From NCBI GenBank assembly GCA_041984235.1, contig JBHIYN010000005.1, positions 248,001 through 312,000 of the forward strand: 64,000 nucleotides of DNA. The letters are read 5' to 3'. Position 1 is the stretch's first letter; every line of letters starts with the position of its first letter. The notes below the pieces were generated by a model. It ran no database searches. It had not been told where the DNA came from and was given only the letters and a program-made list of their open reading frames with translations. Both the position numbers and the translations under genes were made by a program. Of this stretch, positions 32,661 through 42,275 are shown in pieces. The stretch comes from JBHIYN01 sp041984235 (lineage in GTDB: Bacteria > Pseudomonadota > Gammaproteobacteria > Ga0077536).

Positions 32661-34229
32661 ATGCCCCGACTACTCGAGCAGCGGCTGCGCCGCCTGATCA
32701 ATTCCGGCAACGCCAGGCTGCTGACCGGCGGCCGCAAGGGATTGGAGAAAGAAAGCCTGCGCATCGACCGTAACGGGTCCATTGCGCAGACCCCGCACCC
32801 GCACGCCTGGGGTGCGCCGCTGACCCACCCGCATATCACGACCGACTACTCCGAGGCCCTGCCGGAGTTCGTCACGCCGGCCTTCACCGACGTCGGCGAA
32901 ACGGTCGCCTTCCTCGACGACATCCATCGATTTCTCTACCGCCACCTGAGCGAGCAGGAGCTGCTGTGGGCGGCGAGCATGCCGTGTGCCGTGGCCGACG
33001 ACAGCGCCATTCCGATCGCGCGTTACGGCTCGTCCGACATCGGCCGCCTCAAGCACATCTACCGCGTCGGGCTGGACTATCGCTACGGGCGTCGCATGCA
33101 GGCCATCGCCGGCGTGCACTTCAACTACTCCCTGCCCGAGGCCTTCTGGCCCGGCTACCAGGATGACGAGGGTGGCGGCGAAGCCCTGCAGACGTTCATC
33201 GACCGCAGCTATTTCTCGCTGATCCGCAACTTCCGTCGTCTCGGCTGGCTGATACCGTTCCTGTTCGGCAATTCGCCGGCCGTATGCAAGTCGTTCCTGG
33301 CCGGACGCACGACGCGCTTCCGCGAGCTGATGCGCGGGACTTACTACCTGCCGCACGCGACCAGCCTGCGCATGAGCGACATCGGTTACAAGAACAAGAA
33401 CCAGTCGGCACTCACGGTGTCCTACGACAGCCTGGCGGACTACGTCGCCAGTCTCAACCGCGCGCTGCACACGCCCTACCCGGAGTACGAGGCCATCGGC
33501 CTGTACGATGGCGACGAACGCATTCAGCTCAGCACCAACGTGCTGCAGATCGAGAACGAGTACTACAGCTTCATTCGCCCCAAGCGCACCACGCGCCCGG
33601 GCGAGCGCCCGAACAAGGCGCTCAGCGAGCGCGGCGTGGAATATGTCGAGATCCGCGCCCTGGACGTCAACTGCCTGAGCCCGCTGGGGGTCGAGCCCGA
33701 GCAGCTCTACTTCATCGAGGCCTTCCTCATCTTCTGTCTGCTCGAGGACAGTCCCAACCTGACTGCCGAAGAGCTGCGCGCCATCGAGTACAACGAGCTC
33801 ACCGTGGCGCTGCGCGGGCGCGCGCCCGGGCTGGAGCTGATCGAGAACGGCGCGCGGCGCGCGATCCGCGCCTGGAGCCTCGAGATCTGCGACCGCATGC
33901 ACGTGATCTGCGAGTACCTCGACGCCGGTAACGATGCCGCCCCGTACAGCCGCGCGCTCAAGCACCAGATCGAGACCATCCGTCACCCCGAGTCCCTGCC
34001 CGCGGCGCGTATCCTCGATACGCTCGCGAGCCGTTCACTGCAGTTCCACGCCTACGCCATGGAGCTCTCGCAACAGCATGCGCAATCCCTGCGCGAGCGC
34101 CCGCCGGATGCCGCGGTGGAAGAGAAGTTCAGCGCACTGGCCACCGCCTCGCATGCCGAGCAGCGCGAACTGGAAGCGACCGCGTCGGGCGCGCTCGAGG
34201 ACTTCATCACCGCCTACCTGTCGAGCTGA
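32661..34229 (+). CDS. gshA: glutamate-cysteine ligase
   Basis: 522 residues, typical of the gammaproteobacterial gamma-GCS. Family blocks: GRKGLEKESLRID near residue 25, LTHPHITTDYSEALPEFVTPAF, GVHFNYSLPEAFW, TSLRMSDIGYKNKNQ, and RGVEYVEIRALDVNCLSPLGV with QLYFIEAFLIF. It joins glutamate and cysteine in the ATP-dependent first step of glutathione synthesis. The ATG at 32661 (MPRLLEQRLRRL) matches the usual N-terminus; the upstream in-frame extension is unsupported. It diverges from the KipI operon. Confidence 0.96.
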   Translation: MPRLLEQRLRRLINSGNARLLTGGRKGLEKESLRIDRNGSIAQTPHPHAWGAPLTHPHITTDYSEALPEFVTPAFTDVGETVAFLDDIHRFLYRHLSEQELLWAASMPCAVADDSAIPIARYGSSDIGRLKHIYRVGLDYRYGRRMQAIAGVHFNYSLPEAFWPGYQDDEGGGEALQTFIDRSYFSLIRNFRRLGWLIPFLFGNSPAVCKSFLAGRTTRFRELMRGTYYLPHATSLRMSDIGYKNKNQSALTVSYDSLADYVASLNRALHTPYPEYEAIGLYDGDERIQLSTNVLQIENEYYSFIRPKRTTRPGERPNKALSERGVEYVEIRALDVNCLSPLGVEPEQLYFIEAFLIFCLLEDSPNLTAEELRAIEYNELTVALRGRAPGLELIENGARRAIRAWSLEICDRMHVICEYLDAGNDAAPYSRALKHQIETIRHPESLPAARILDTLASRSLQFHAYAMELSQQHAQSLRERPPDAAVEEKFSALATASHAEQRELEATASGALEDFITAYLSS

Positions 34230-34297
34230 GCGGCGCCGGCACGGAACTATCCGTGCGGCGCAAGCTCTCAAGCAGACACCCGCAGCAGGAGGCGGCG

Positions 34298-34855
34298 ATG
34301 AACCGCAGAACGCTACTCGGCGCGACCGGCGCCGGGCTGGTCGCGACCCTCGTCGGTGGCGGCCGCACTTTCGCCGTCGGCGAGGCGCCGGACAAGGCCA
34401 TCGCGGCGATGCACGCGCGCTGGCGCGAGTTCGTCGCGGACGGTCTGCCGGAGGTAACCCCGGCGCCGGCACTGAAACGGCCTGACGAGGACTGGCGCGC
34501 CAGCCTGCCGCGTGACGCCTACGACGTGCTGTTCGAGGAAGACACCGAGCGTCCGTACTCGAGTCCGCTGAACGACGAGAAGCGTGCCGGCCTCTACCTT
34601 TGCCGCGCCTGCGACCTGCCGCTGTTCACGTCCGAAATGAAATTCGACAGTGGCACCGGGTGGCCGAGCTTCTTTACCGCCATCCCCGGCCACCTCGCCA
34701 CCAAGACCGATTACAGGCTGATCTGGCCGCGTACCGAGTACCACTGCATAAAGTGCGGCGGACACCAGGGCCACGTGTTCGACGACGGTCCGGCGCCGAC
34801 CCGCGAACGCTGGTGCAACAACGGCGTGGCGCTCAGGTTCGCGGCGAAAGGCTGA
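34298..34855 (+). CDS. msrB: Tat-exported peptide-methionine (R)-S-oxide reductase
   Basis: 185 residues. A twin-arginine signal (MNRRTLLGATGAGLVATLVGG) precedes a complete MsrB domain: zinc cysteines C102/C105 and C150/C153, core EMKFDSGTGWPSF, HQGHVFDDGP and catalytic Cys173 in RWCNNGVALRF. It reduces methionine-R-sulfoxide in the periplasm using a thiol donor. ATG 34298 follows AGGAGGCGGCG. No msrA is adjacent. It converges with the methyltransferase gene, 5 bases apart. Confidence 0.9.
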   Translation: MNRRTLLGATGAGLVATLVGGGRTFAVGEAPDKAIAAMHARWREFVADGLPEVTPAPALKRPDEDWRASLPRDAYDVLFEEDTERPYSSPLNDEKRAGLYLCRACDLPLFTSEMKFDSGTGWPSFFTAIPGHLATKTDYRLIWPRTEYHCIKCGGHQGHVFDDGPAPTRERWCNNGVALRFAAKG

Positions 34856-34860
34856 CGGCC

Positions 34861-35454
34861 CTACGACGCCTCCAGCGCGTAGAGCACGACGTCGGCGTCG
34901 CGCCGGATGTACAGCCCGCCGCCCGCATTGCGGAAGGTGTCGCGCAGATGACGACGGTACCAGCTCGCACGGCGGCGGAAGACGTCGCCGTCGGTCAGGG
35001 TCTGGTCGCAGTTCTGCTCCCAGTCCTCGCGCGTGAGCACACCGAAGAACAGCGCGCAGTGCGTCCAGCGCGCCAGCTTGGCCATGACGGCCGCCGCCTC
35101 ACGATGTCCGAGGTACTGCACCACGTCGTGACAGATGACGAGATCGTAGGACTGGTCAGTGTCGAAGTCCTGCAGCCGCGCGTGCTCCCAGCCGTACTCG
35201 GCGCAGGCATGGGCGCTCGCGTCGACGCCGGTAATCGACACCCCGGGCCACGCCTCGCGCAGGCCGACGTGCATCAGGCCCGGACCACAGCCCGCATCCA
35301 GAACCCGCTCGACGCGACAGCCGAGCATGTCCAGGTAGGCGGCGACGAAGCGCCCGAGACGGGCGAAATAGTCCGGCTCGGCGACCCGCGTGGCGGCGCT
35401 GAAGTAGTAGCGCTGGAAATAGGCCGCGTCGAAGCGCTGCTCGCTCAAGCGCAA
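34861..35454 (-). CDS. class I SAM-dependent methyltransferase
   Basis: 197 residues. Motif I is VLDAGCGPGLMH near residue 50, the acidic post-I strand is SITGVDASAH, and motif II is DLVICHDVVQYL. The N-terminal helical lid (FQRYYFSAATRV) and C-terminal cap complete a small Rossmann methyltransferase. The substrate cannot be predicted. The C-terminus lies against msrB in a convergent arrangement, and the start is about 160 bases from fimV. Confidence 0.78.
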   Translation of the reverse strand: MRLSEQRFDAAYFQRYYFSAATRVAEPDYFARLGRFVAAYLDMLGCRVERVLDAGCGPGLMHVGLREAWPGVSITGVDASAHACAEYGWEHARLQDFDTDQSYDLVICHDVVQYLGHREAAAVMAKLARWTHCALFFGVLTREDWEQNCDQTLTDGDVFRRRASWYRRHLRDTFRNAGGGLYIRRDADVVLYALEAS

Positions 35455-35617
35455 GCAACCTCATGCAGATGAGCGGGAGGAGGCTGCAAGATCTGGATTT
35501 TTCGGCAAGATTTCACAGAAAATGACGTCAGGCTTCAGTTCCGGCCACGATACAACGCTAAGCTCTCGGGGTCGACGGCGAATGTGCCGCCCGGCCGCGC
35601 CGAGGAGAAATAAAACC

Positions 35618-37330
35618 ATGCACCTGCCCGTTATCATCGGCGCCTTGCTGGCGCTGCTCGTGTCCGGCAACGCCGTCGCCCTGCACGTCGGCCAGCTCGA
35701 GACCCGTTCACGCCTGGGCGAGCCGTTGCGCGCCGAAGTCGCCCTGTACGGGGTCGCGGCAACGCGCGCCGCCACGCTCGACGTCGAAGTCAAACCCGAA
35801 CTCACCGTGCCGCGCGGCGCGCCGGAACGCCGTGCCGCGGAAAGCCTCTCCGCGGTGCTGGCCACGCGCGCCGACGGCTCGCCGATCGTCCGCCTCGAAT
35901 CCTCGGCGCCGATTGCCGAGCCGGTGGTGCGTTTCCGCCTGCGCCTGGGCGACGCCGCCGGCGCCGCGATTGGCCATTTCACGCTCGCCCTGGACCCGCC
36001 CGCCGCGCCCCGCGCGCGCAGCGTGCCGCCGCTGACCGGCGACGTCCGCGCCGGCGACTACGGCCCGGTGCGGCCGGGACAGACGCTGTGGCGCATTCTG
36101 AACGAACGCGGACTCACCGGCGGGGACAGCACACAGACCATCGCGCGGGTGGTCGCGATGAACCCGCACGCCTTCGTCGGCGGTGACGCGAACCGTCTCA
36201 GGGTCGGCGTGACACTGACACTGCCCGCAGCCGGCACCACGCTTGCAGCGCGGCCGCAGCCGGCTGCGACAACGCCGCGGTCCGCCGCGCCCGCAGCCAC
36301 TACCGCACCGGTCGCGCCGGCGGCGCAGGTGACGCCGGTCGCCCCGACCGCTCCGGCCGCAGCAGTTAACGCGACCCCGGTGTCCGCACCGCGCACAGCC
36401 GTCACCCCAGCCGAGCTGCCCGACGACATCACGAGCACCGCGGCCCGCCTGCAGGCCGTGAGCGAGAAGTTCGCCGCGATTCGCGCGCGCTACGAACGCC
36501 AGCGCGCGGCAGCCGTACCCGCCGCTGCCCCGCCCGACGCTGCCGCGGACACCGTGACGCAGGCGCCCGCGATGGCGTCGTCCGGCGTGGCTGCCGCGTC
36601 GGCGCCCGCCGTCACGTCCCCGGATACGGATGCAGCGCCTGCGGATAACGCAACGCCCGTTGCCGCACCTCCGGTAGTGGTGCGGCCGGCGGTGGAACGC
36701 GCCGCGCTCGCGCCGGCGGGCGACGGCGGCCCGTCTCTCGCGCGGTTGATCATGCTCGGCGCGGCGGCCGTGATCAGCGCGATGGCGCTGATCGGCGGTG
36801 GCCTGTTCGCCTATCGCACCTGGCGCCGCAATCGCGAACACGGACACGCTGCCGCCGCCGATCGCAACCTCGTCGAGGAAGTCGCGCGCAAGGCCGAGCA
36901 GCGGCTCAGGCTCGAGGGCGAGCTGCGCCAGCGCCTGGCCGAGAAGCGCGAGGCGCGGGACGCGGCACCGAGCGCACGACCTGCCGCGCAAGGCACCATC
37001 GAACGCAGCATCGAGCAGGGCGACGCGCTCGCCTCCCTGGACGAAATCGAGAACCGCATCGCACACGGCCAGTATGCCGAGGCCGAGGCGATGCTGAACG
37101 ACGTCATCGAACGCACCCCGGCCAATCATCGCGCCAAGCTGCGCCTCGCCGAGATCTACTATCTCAACGAGCGCACCGACGAGTTCGTCGCACTCGCGCG
37201 CGAGCTGCACGACCAGCATCGCGCCGACATCGGTGACGAGGGCTGGCAGCGCGTGATGCGCATGGGCAAGGTCATGGCACCCGACCGGCCGCCGTTCAGC
37301 GGGCCGGTTGCAGTCGAGCGGCCGGCCTGA
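35618..37330 (+). CDS. fimV: FimV-like polar/pilus hub protein
   Basis: 570 residues. A signal peptide (MHLPVIIGALLALLVSGNAVA) and the FimV N-terminal domain (LHVGQLETRSRLGEPLRAEV, LTVPRGAPE) lead into a LysM-like segment (YGPVRPGQTLWRILNERG), a long Ala/Pro/Thr linker with TPQP-rich blocks, one transmembrane helix near 376-400 (LIMLGAAAVISAMALIGGGLF) and a cytosolic TPR domain at the C-terminus (IERTPANHRAKLRLAEIYYLNER). FimV helps type IV pili and polar organisation and promotes cAMP production, which fits the CRP and CNB genes in the window. A GAGGAGAAA site precedes the ATG. A lipoprotein gene is coupled to its stop. Confidence 0.88.
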   Translation: MHLPVIIGALLALLVSGNAVALHVGQLETRSRLGEPLRAEVALYGVAATRAATLDVEVKPELTVPRGAPERRAAESLSAVLATRADGSPIVRLESSAPIAEPVVRFRLRLGDAAGAAIGHFTLALDPPAAPRARSVPPLTGDVRAGDYGPVRPGQTLWRILNERGLTGGDSTQTIARVVAMNPHAFVGGDANRLRVGVTLTLPAAGTTLAARPQPAATTPRSAAPAATTAPVAPAAQVTPVAPTAPAAAVNATPVSAPRTAVTPAELPDDITSTAARLQAVSEKFAAIRARYERQRAAAVPAAAPPDAAADTVTQAPAMASSGVAAASAPAVTSPDTDAAPADNATPVAAPPVVVRPAVERAALAPAGDGGPSLARLIMLGAAAVISAMALIGGGLFAYRTWRRNREHGHAAAADRNLVEEVARKAEQRLRLEGELRQRLAEKREARDAAPSARPAAQGTIERSIEQGDALASLDEIENRIAHGQYAEAEAMLNDVIERTPANHRAKLRLAEIYYLNERTDEFVALARELHDQHRADIGDEGWQRVMRMGKVMAPDRPPFSGPVAVERPA

Positions 37331-37986
37331 GCGCCGTATCCCGCCGCCTGCCGCTGGCGCTGCTCGTGGCGGCGCTAGTGCTGCTGCAGGCCTGCGCAGA
37401 ACCGCTGGGACCACAGGAAGTCGCCGACCGTTTCTGGCGCGCGGTGGTCACCCAGCATCCGGGCAAGATCAAGCGTTACGTGCTGGCCCGTCAGCGTGCC
37501 GCGCTGGACGGCGAACCCGAGCTCCTGGCCATTGCCGAGTACGGCCTGGGGCGCGCCATTATCGATGGCGACCGCGCCAGCATCGAGACCCGCGTGGTGC
37601 TTGCCGGTGACACGCCGGTTCCGGTCACTATTGACACGCGTCTCGAACGCGAGGACGAAACGTGGCGGGTGGATTACGAGTCCACGGTCGACGAAATATC
37701 GCGACAGGGCGATCTGGCGCGCGTCATCGAACAGATCGGCGTCATTGGCAATGCGCTCAAGGACGGCGTCGAGCAATCGGTCGACGAGATGTCACGCGCG
37801 CTGCCCGCCCTGGAGCAGGAGCTGTCGCGCCTGGAAAGCGAGATCCGGCAACGCATGCCGGAGCTGCGCGAAAAGGTCGAGGACTTTGCCCGGCGCCTGG
37901 AGGACGCGCTGCGGTCACCGCCGCCGGACCGGCCGCGCGAGCCGCCCGCCGCGCCGCCCGCTGCGGACGACACCATCGCGCTGTGA
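37327..37986 (+). CDS. lipoprotein coupled to fimV, probable CTG start
   Basis: 219 residues if it begins at CTG 37327, whose bases overlap the fimV TGA (CTGA). That start gives a textbook lipoprotein leader, SAVSRRLPLALLVAALVLLQAC, with lipobox LQAC. Starting at the next possible codon, GTG 37366, leaves no charged n-region. The mature part has an NTF2-like beginning (PQEVADRFWRAVV) and a C-terminal coiled coil (LEQELSRLESEIRQRMPELREKV) with a proline-rich tail. Role unknown; a link to FimV-dependent envelope function is inferred from coupling. Confidence 0.66.
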   Translation: MSAVSRRLPLALLVAALVLLQACAEPLGPQEVADRFWRAVVTQHPGKIKRYVLARQRAALDGEPELLAIAEYGLGRAIIDGDRASIETRVVLAGDTPVPVTIDTRLEREDETWRVDYESTVDEISRQGDLARVIEQIGVIGNALKDGVEQSVDEMSRALPALEQELSRLESEIRQRMPELREKVEDFARRLEDALRSPPPDRPREPPAAPPAADDTIAL

Positions 37987-38017
37987 ATCGCCGGCGCCGC
38001 GCGGGCGGCGCCACGCC

Positions 38018-41014
38018 TCAGCCGCCGGGCGCCAGCGTGGTCAGATCCGCGCGCGCCTCGGGATGCCCCTGGGCTGCCGCCAGGCGATACCAGCGGATGG
38101 CCTCGTCGAGGTTGCGTGCGACGCCCTTGCCTGAGCGGTACATGTAGCCAAGGCTGTACTGGGCGGACGCATGCCCGTTCTGCGCTGCCTGCAGGAACCA
38201 GCGTAACGCCTGCTCGTCGCTCTGATCCGTGCCCTTGCCGGCGCGGTACATGTAGGCCAGGTTGTACTGCGCGGCCGGGTAACCCTGCTCGGCGGCCGCG
38301 CGATACCAGCGCACCGCCTCGGCGTCGCTTTGCGCCACGCCTTCGCCCAGCGCGTAGGAAACGCCGAGGCTGTACTGCGCGATCGCGCTGCCCTGCTCCG
38401 CCGCGCGCCGGTACCACACCACCGCCTCGCCATCGTCCTGCGGTACGCCCTCGCCGAACGCGTAGGCGACGGCCAGGTTGTACTGCGCGTCACGATTACC
38501 CTGCACGGCCGCGCGCCGATACCAGCCGACCGCCGCCGCGCGATCGCGCGCCACGCCTTCGCCCTGGTAGGTCATGTACCCGAGGTGGGCCTGCGCCTCC
38601 GGGTCGCCGGCTTCGGCGCGCTGGCGAAAGAGGCCCGCTGCCGTCGCGTAGTCGCCGGCGTTGAGTGCGGCCTTGGCCTCGTCGATCGACGGCAGGGTCT
38701 GCGCGGCCGGCACCGGCGTTGCCGCGGGCGCCGGGTCGGCGAGCGCGAGCTTGATGTCCTCGTCGGCGCTGGCCGCCGCAGCCGGCTGTGCGCTCGCGCC
38801 CGGCGCGCGGCTGACGAAGCCCGGGTCCTCGTCGCTGCCGCTGAACGCATCGCGCAGCCGGCCGAGCAGGCCGCGCTGTTCCTGCGGCGCGGGCGCGCCG
38901 GTGGTGTCAGCAACGTCGCCGACTGCGGAATCGACCGTCGCGGTGACCGCGTCGGCCACCGCTGCGTCGCCGCCCGTGGCGGCAGCCGGCGCGCTGCGCT
39001 CGAGGTTGCCGATACCGGCGCGCGGCGCGGCGGCTGCCGGCGCCGTGTTCACTGCCGCCTGCACCACCGCAGCCGTCGCTTCAGCGGTGCGTGCCGTCGC
39101 AGCGGTAGCGGCAGGGGTTGCGACGGCCGCAGCAGTGCTCGTGGCAGCCGGAGCAGCGGAAACCGTGGCGGAGGCAGCGGGGGTGGGAGCCGCGGGGGCA
39201 GCGGCGGCGGTAACGGCCGTGGCCGCGGTGGCGGTCGTGGTCGCAGGCACCGCGGCGGTCACGGGTGCCGCCGGCGCAGCCGGTGGTACCGCTGCCTGAG
39301 CCAGCGCGCCGCCCGCGATGACCTGGTGCGCCGCCGGCCTGGGCGGATCGATCTCTGCCGCCGACGCACGCGGCAATGCGGACGCGTCGTGATTGATCAC
39401 GGCGTACTGGTAGGTTTCGGCGACATAGGGGGCGGATTGTTCGACGTTCTCCGCGACCGCATCGTCAACAACGGCTTCGCTGGTCGCCGTTTCGGTAATG
39501 ATGGCTTCAGTCGCCGATGCCTCAGGAGTGGCGGCCGTGGTGCGGACCGGCTCGCGGGTAGCCGGCGCTTCCACCGTCGCCCGCGCCATGCGCGCTTCGG
39601 GCATGGTTGGTGTCGCAGCCGGTGCGGGCGGTGCGGGCGTTGCCGGCGTCGCCACCTCCTGCGCTGCCGGGGCCACGGCGCGTGCTGCTGGTGCTGCCGC
39701 GACCGGGCCGGGCGTGGCAGCAGACTCCGCGGGCGCGCTGGCGCTCACCGCAGCGGCCGGCGCAATCGCTTCGCGCGGTCGCGCGAGTTGCGGCATCGGC
39801 AGGCCGGCGGCATCGTAAATCGCGCTCAGGCGCTCGCGCGCGCCGCCGTGACCGCTGCGCGCGGCGTTACGGTAGAGCGTGATCGCCATGGCGTCGTCCG
39901 GCTCGACCCCGGCGCCGATCTCGAAACGCCGCGCGAGATCGTACTGCGCCTGCGGGTGCCCCTGGTCAGCGGCGTCGCGCAGCAACACCAACGCCGTATC
40001 GACGTCCTGCGGCATGCCGATGCCAGCGAGATGCCGGCGCGACAGCTCGTAGGTCGCAGCCGCGTCAGCGCTGGCCGCCGGCGGCGCGGGCGCGACCGGC
40101 GCGGGCACCGTGGGCGGCGGCGGATCCGGGACCGGCATGGCCGGCTGCGCTTCGACCCTGTCGCTCTCCGCGACCTGCTGTGCGGGCGCCGCGCCGGCGG
40201 ACCGCGCCGTGAGGTCCGCTTCGGCTTCGGCGTCGGTGTCGTCGGCAGCGGCGGCCAGCCGTTCGTCGGCGGGCGGCGTGTCGTCGGCCACCGCCGGCAC
40301 CTCGGCCACCGGTGCGGAAGTCTCCGGTGGTGCAGGAGCGGGCTCCAGCTCGACTTCCACGCCCGCCTCGCGCGCCAGGCGCAGGGCCTCGCGCTCGTCC
40401 TCGCTGACCGCGTCGTCCACCGCCGGCGCCGGGCCGGCCACCGGCGTGCGCGCCGCGGCGGGTACTTCGGCGGCGGCGGCCTCGTCCGTGCCCAGGCGCG
40501 TGGTCGGCGCCAGCTCGTCGTCGGGGACGGCCTCGACGGCGACCACGGCGGGTTCCTCGCCGGGTACCGCCGCGGGCGTGTCGGCGGCTGCCGGCGGCTC
40601 CAGGCCGGCGGCGCGGTAGAGCTGGTTCATGTTGCGCCGGGCCAGCGCGTGGCCCTGGCCGGCAGCCTCCCGGTACCAGGTCAGCGCCCAGGCCTCGTCC
40701 GCCTCCAGTCCTTCACCGAGCAGGTACATGTTTCCGAGGTTGAACTGCGCCTCGGCATCGCCGGCTTCGGCTGCCCGGCGGTACAGGTCGATGGCACGCG
40801 CGGTGTTCTTCGGCACCCCCTCGCCGCGCTGGTAGAGCGCGGCGAGCAGCGACATGGCGCGCGGTTGTCCGGCTTCCGCCGCCTGCTCCAGCTCCGGCAG
40901 TACGGCGGCTGAGCGGCCCGCCTCGATCGCCGCGGCGATGGCGTCGAGATCGGCGGCGACCGAAACGCCGGCGCCACAGGCAAACAACAGGAGTGCGAAC
41001 GGAACGTGGCGCAT
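38018..41014 (-). CDS. large secreted Sel1-repeat protein with Ala/Pro linker
   Basis: 998 residues with a signal peptide (MRHVPFALLLFACGAGVSVA). Sel1 repeats occur in three blocks: about 35-140, about 330-420, and six copies at the C-terminus (each X-A-Q-Y-N/S-L-G-x-x-Y-x-x-G-x-G-V). The blocks are joined by about 150- and 450-residue Ala/Pro/Thr/Glu linkers. Codon bias makes the C-terminal DNA a near-tandem repeat of about 108 bases. It is probably a periplasmic scaffold. The ATG at 41014 is preceded by GGAGGACTCCG. A TATACT on the minus strand about 90 bases upstream (41100-41105) may be its -10, with no good -35. fimV's linked lipoprotein gene converges on it. Confidence 0.85.
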   Translation of the reverse strand: MRHVPFALLLFACGAGVSVAADLDAIAAAIEAGRSAAVLPELEQAAEAGQPRAMSLLAALYQRGEGVPKNTARAIDLYRRAAEAGDAEAQFNLGNMYLLGEGLEADEAWALTWYREAAGQGHALARRNMNQLYRAAGLEPPAAADTPAAVPGEEPAVVAVEAVPDDELAPTTRLGTDEAAAAEVPAAARTPVAGPAPAVDDAVSEDEREALRLAREAGVEVELEPAPAPPETSAPVAEVPAVADDTPPADERLAAAADDTDAEAEADLTARSAGAAPAQQVAESDRVEAQPAMPVPDPPPPTVPAPVAPAPPAASADAAATYELSRRHLAGIGMPQDVDTALVLLRDAADQGHPQAQYDLARRFEIGAGVEPDDAMAITLYRNAARSGHGGARERLSAIYDAAGLPMPQLARPREAIAPAAAVSASAPAESAATPGPVAAAPAARAVAPAAQEVATPATPAPPAPAATPTMPEARMARATVEAPATREPVRTTAATPEASATEAIITETATSEAVVDDAVAENVEQSAPYVAETYQYAVINHDASALPRASAAEIDPPRPAAHQVIAGGALAQAAVPPAAPAAPVTAAVPATTTATAATAVTAAAAPAAPTPAASATVSAAPAATSTAAAVATPAATAATARTAEATAAVVQAAVNTAPAAAAPRAGIGNLERSAPAAATGGDAAVADAVTATVDSAVGDVADTTGAPAPQEQRGLLGRLRDAFSGSDEDPGFVSRAPGASAQPAAAASADEDIKLALADPAPAATPVPAAQTLPSIDEAKAALNAGDYATAAGLFRQRAEAGDPEAQAHLGYMTYQGEGVARDRAAAVGWYRRAAVQGNRDAQYNLAVAYAFGEGVPQDDGEAVVWYRRAAEQGSAIAQYSLGVSYALGEGVAQSDAEAVRWYRAAAEQGYPAAQYNLAYMYRAGKGTDQSDEQALRWFLQAAQNGHASAQYSLGYMYRSGKGVARNLDEAIRWYRLAAAQGHPEARADLTTLAPGG

Positions 41015-41307
41015 CGGAGTCCTCCGTTGCTCGGGGCATATGGCGCGGCCGGGACCCGCGGGTGCGCAGCCGGCGCGACCGCGATGAAACATGCACCACA
41101 GTATATTGTGGAGGCTGACGACACACCACCTAGATACGGGGTGCGATTCGGGCGTCATTCCGGCCGCGGCCGATGTCACCGCGCTGTCAGATTCGGGTCC
41201 GATACTGCGCGGGCCCAAACGAGCGACGGAGAATGTGCGCGATGCGAACCGAACCCCCCCGGATTCAAGGTGACGCGTTCGAAACCTGCTGGCCTGCGCG
41301 CCTGGTG

Positions 41308-41481
41308 ATGACCGACGCGCCGGAGGACTGGAGCGTGCTGGTCGAGCAGATCGCCGAGCTGGAAGAGCTGCTCGCGGAGGCCGTGGACGGCGTCGACGCC
41401 GGTACTGCCGGCGCTGCCGTACGCATCAGGGAGTTGCTGGAGAACCGGCGCCGCCTCCTGCACGCCATCGACGTCGGCTGA
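41308..41481 (+). CDS. small acidic helical protein (tentative)
   Basis: 57 residues from ATG 41308: an acidic amphipathic helix (VLVEQIAELEELLAEAVDG) and a second helix (AAVRIRELLENRRRLLHAIDVG). It might be a real small protein, since it fills the gap before crp, but the ribosome site is poor and the family is unknown. Confidence 0.35.
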   Translation: MTDAPEDWSVLVEQIAELEELLAEAVDGVDAGTAGAAVRIRELLENRRRLLHAIDVG

Positions 41482-41496
41482 GGCCGGTCGTCGCGT

Positions 41497-42174
41497 TCAG
41501 CTGCCCGGCGCGCGCGCCGCGCCGGACGCGGCCGGTCGCTTCGGGCGCACGCCGAGCACGACGATGTTCTTGCCGCTGGCGGTGATGTGCTTCTGCTCTT
41601 CCATGTCCTTGAGCACCTTGCCGACCATCTCGCGCGAGCAGCCGACCAGGCGCGACAGCTCCTGGCGCGTGACACGCACCTGCATGCCGTCCGGATGGGT
41701 CATGGCATCGGGTTGCTCGCACAGGTCGAGCAGGGTGCGCGCGACCCGTCCGTAGACGTCCATGAAGGCGAGGTCACCCAGCTTGCGGTTGGTGTTGCGC
41801 AGGCGGCGCGCGAGCTGCGAGGTCATTGCGACGATCAGATCGGGATAGATCTCGGTCAGGCCCTTGAGCTTCTTGTAACCGATCTGGGCAATCTCGGTCT
41901 CGTTGCGCGCACGCACCAGCGCGGTACGGCTGGCGTCCTCGTTGAACAGACCGATCTCGCCGAAGAAATCCCCGGGATTCAGGTAGGCCAGTACGATCTC
42001 GTGGCCCTTGTCGTCTTCCAGCAGCACGGTGACCGAGCCACTGATGATGTAGTAGAGCTCTCCGGCCGGATCGCCCTGGCGGATGATCGCCGCCTTCGGC
42101 GCGAACGTGCGCCGGTGGCAGTGGGACAGCAACTGCTCGATCGATTCGCGCACGTCGATCGTCATCAGAGACAT
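41497..42174 (-). CDS. crp: CRP/Vfr-type cAMP receptor protein
   Basis: 225 residues aligning with E. coli CRP throughout (SIEQLLSHCHRRTFAPKAAIIRQGD, FFGEIGLFNEDASRTALVRAR, EQPDAMTHPDGMQVRVTRQE, VGCSREMVGKVLKDMEEQ). The cAMP site keeps Gly72, Glu73, Arg83, Thr128; the E. coli Ser83 equivalent is Thr84. The helix-turn-helix recognition helix is CSREMVGKVL versus CSRETVGRIL in CRP. It should bind cAMP and regulate transcription, as Vfr does in Pseudomonas. The C-terminus is extended (RPKRPAASGAARAPGS). Confidence 0.93.
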   Translation of the reverse strand: MSLMTIDVRESIEQLLSHCHRRTFAPKAAIIRQGDPAGELYYIISGSVTVLLEDDKGHEIVLAYLNPGDFFGEIGLFNEDASRTALVRARNETEIAQIGYKKLKGLTEIYPDLIVAMTSQLARRLRNTNRKLGDLAFMDVYGRVARTLLDLCEQPDAMTHPDGMQVRVTRQELSRLVGCSREMVGKVLKDMEEQKHITASGKNIVVLGVRPKRPAASGAARAPGS

Positions 42175-42275
42175 CCGTCTTTGCTCCTGGTGGCGAAAGG
42201 CGCGGCGTGGGGTGTGCGCTCGTGCGCACGGTGCTCGGGCGACTTCGGCGGGCTGGCGGTGAGAACCATGACCGT

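Noticed and set aside
38018..38600. About 108-base near-tandem repeats resembling a CRISPR or satellite array
   Set aside because: The unit encodes the Sel1 motif in frame, without short identical repeats or unique spacers.
38330..40912. 860-codon plus-strand frame
   Set aside because: Antisense to the Sel1 protein; its regularity reflects the Sel1 repeats.
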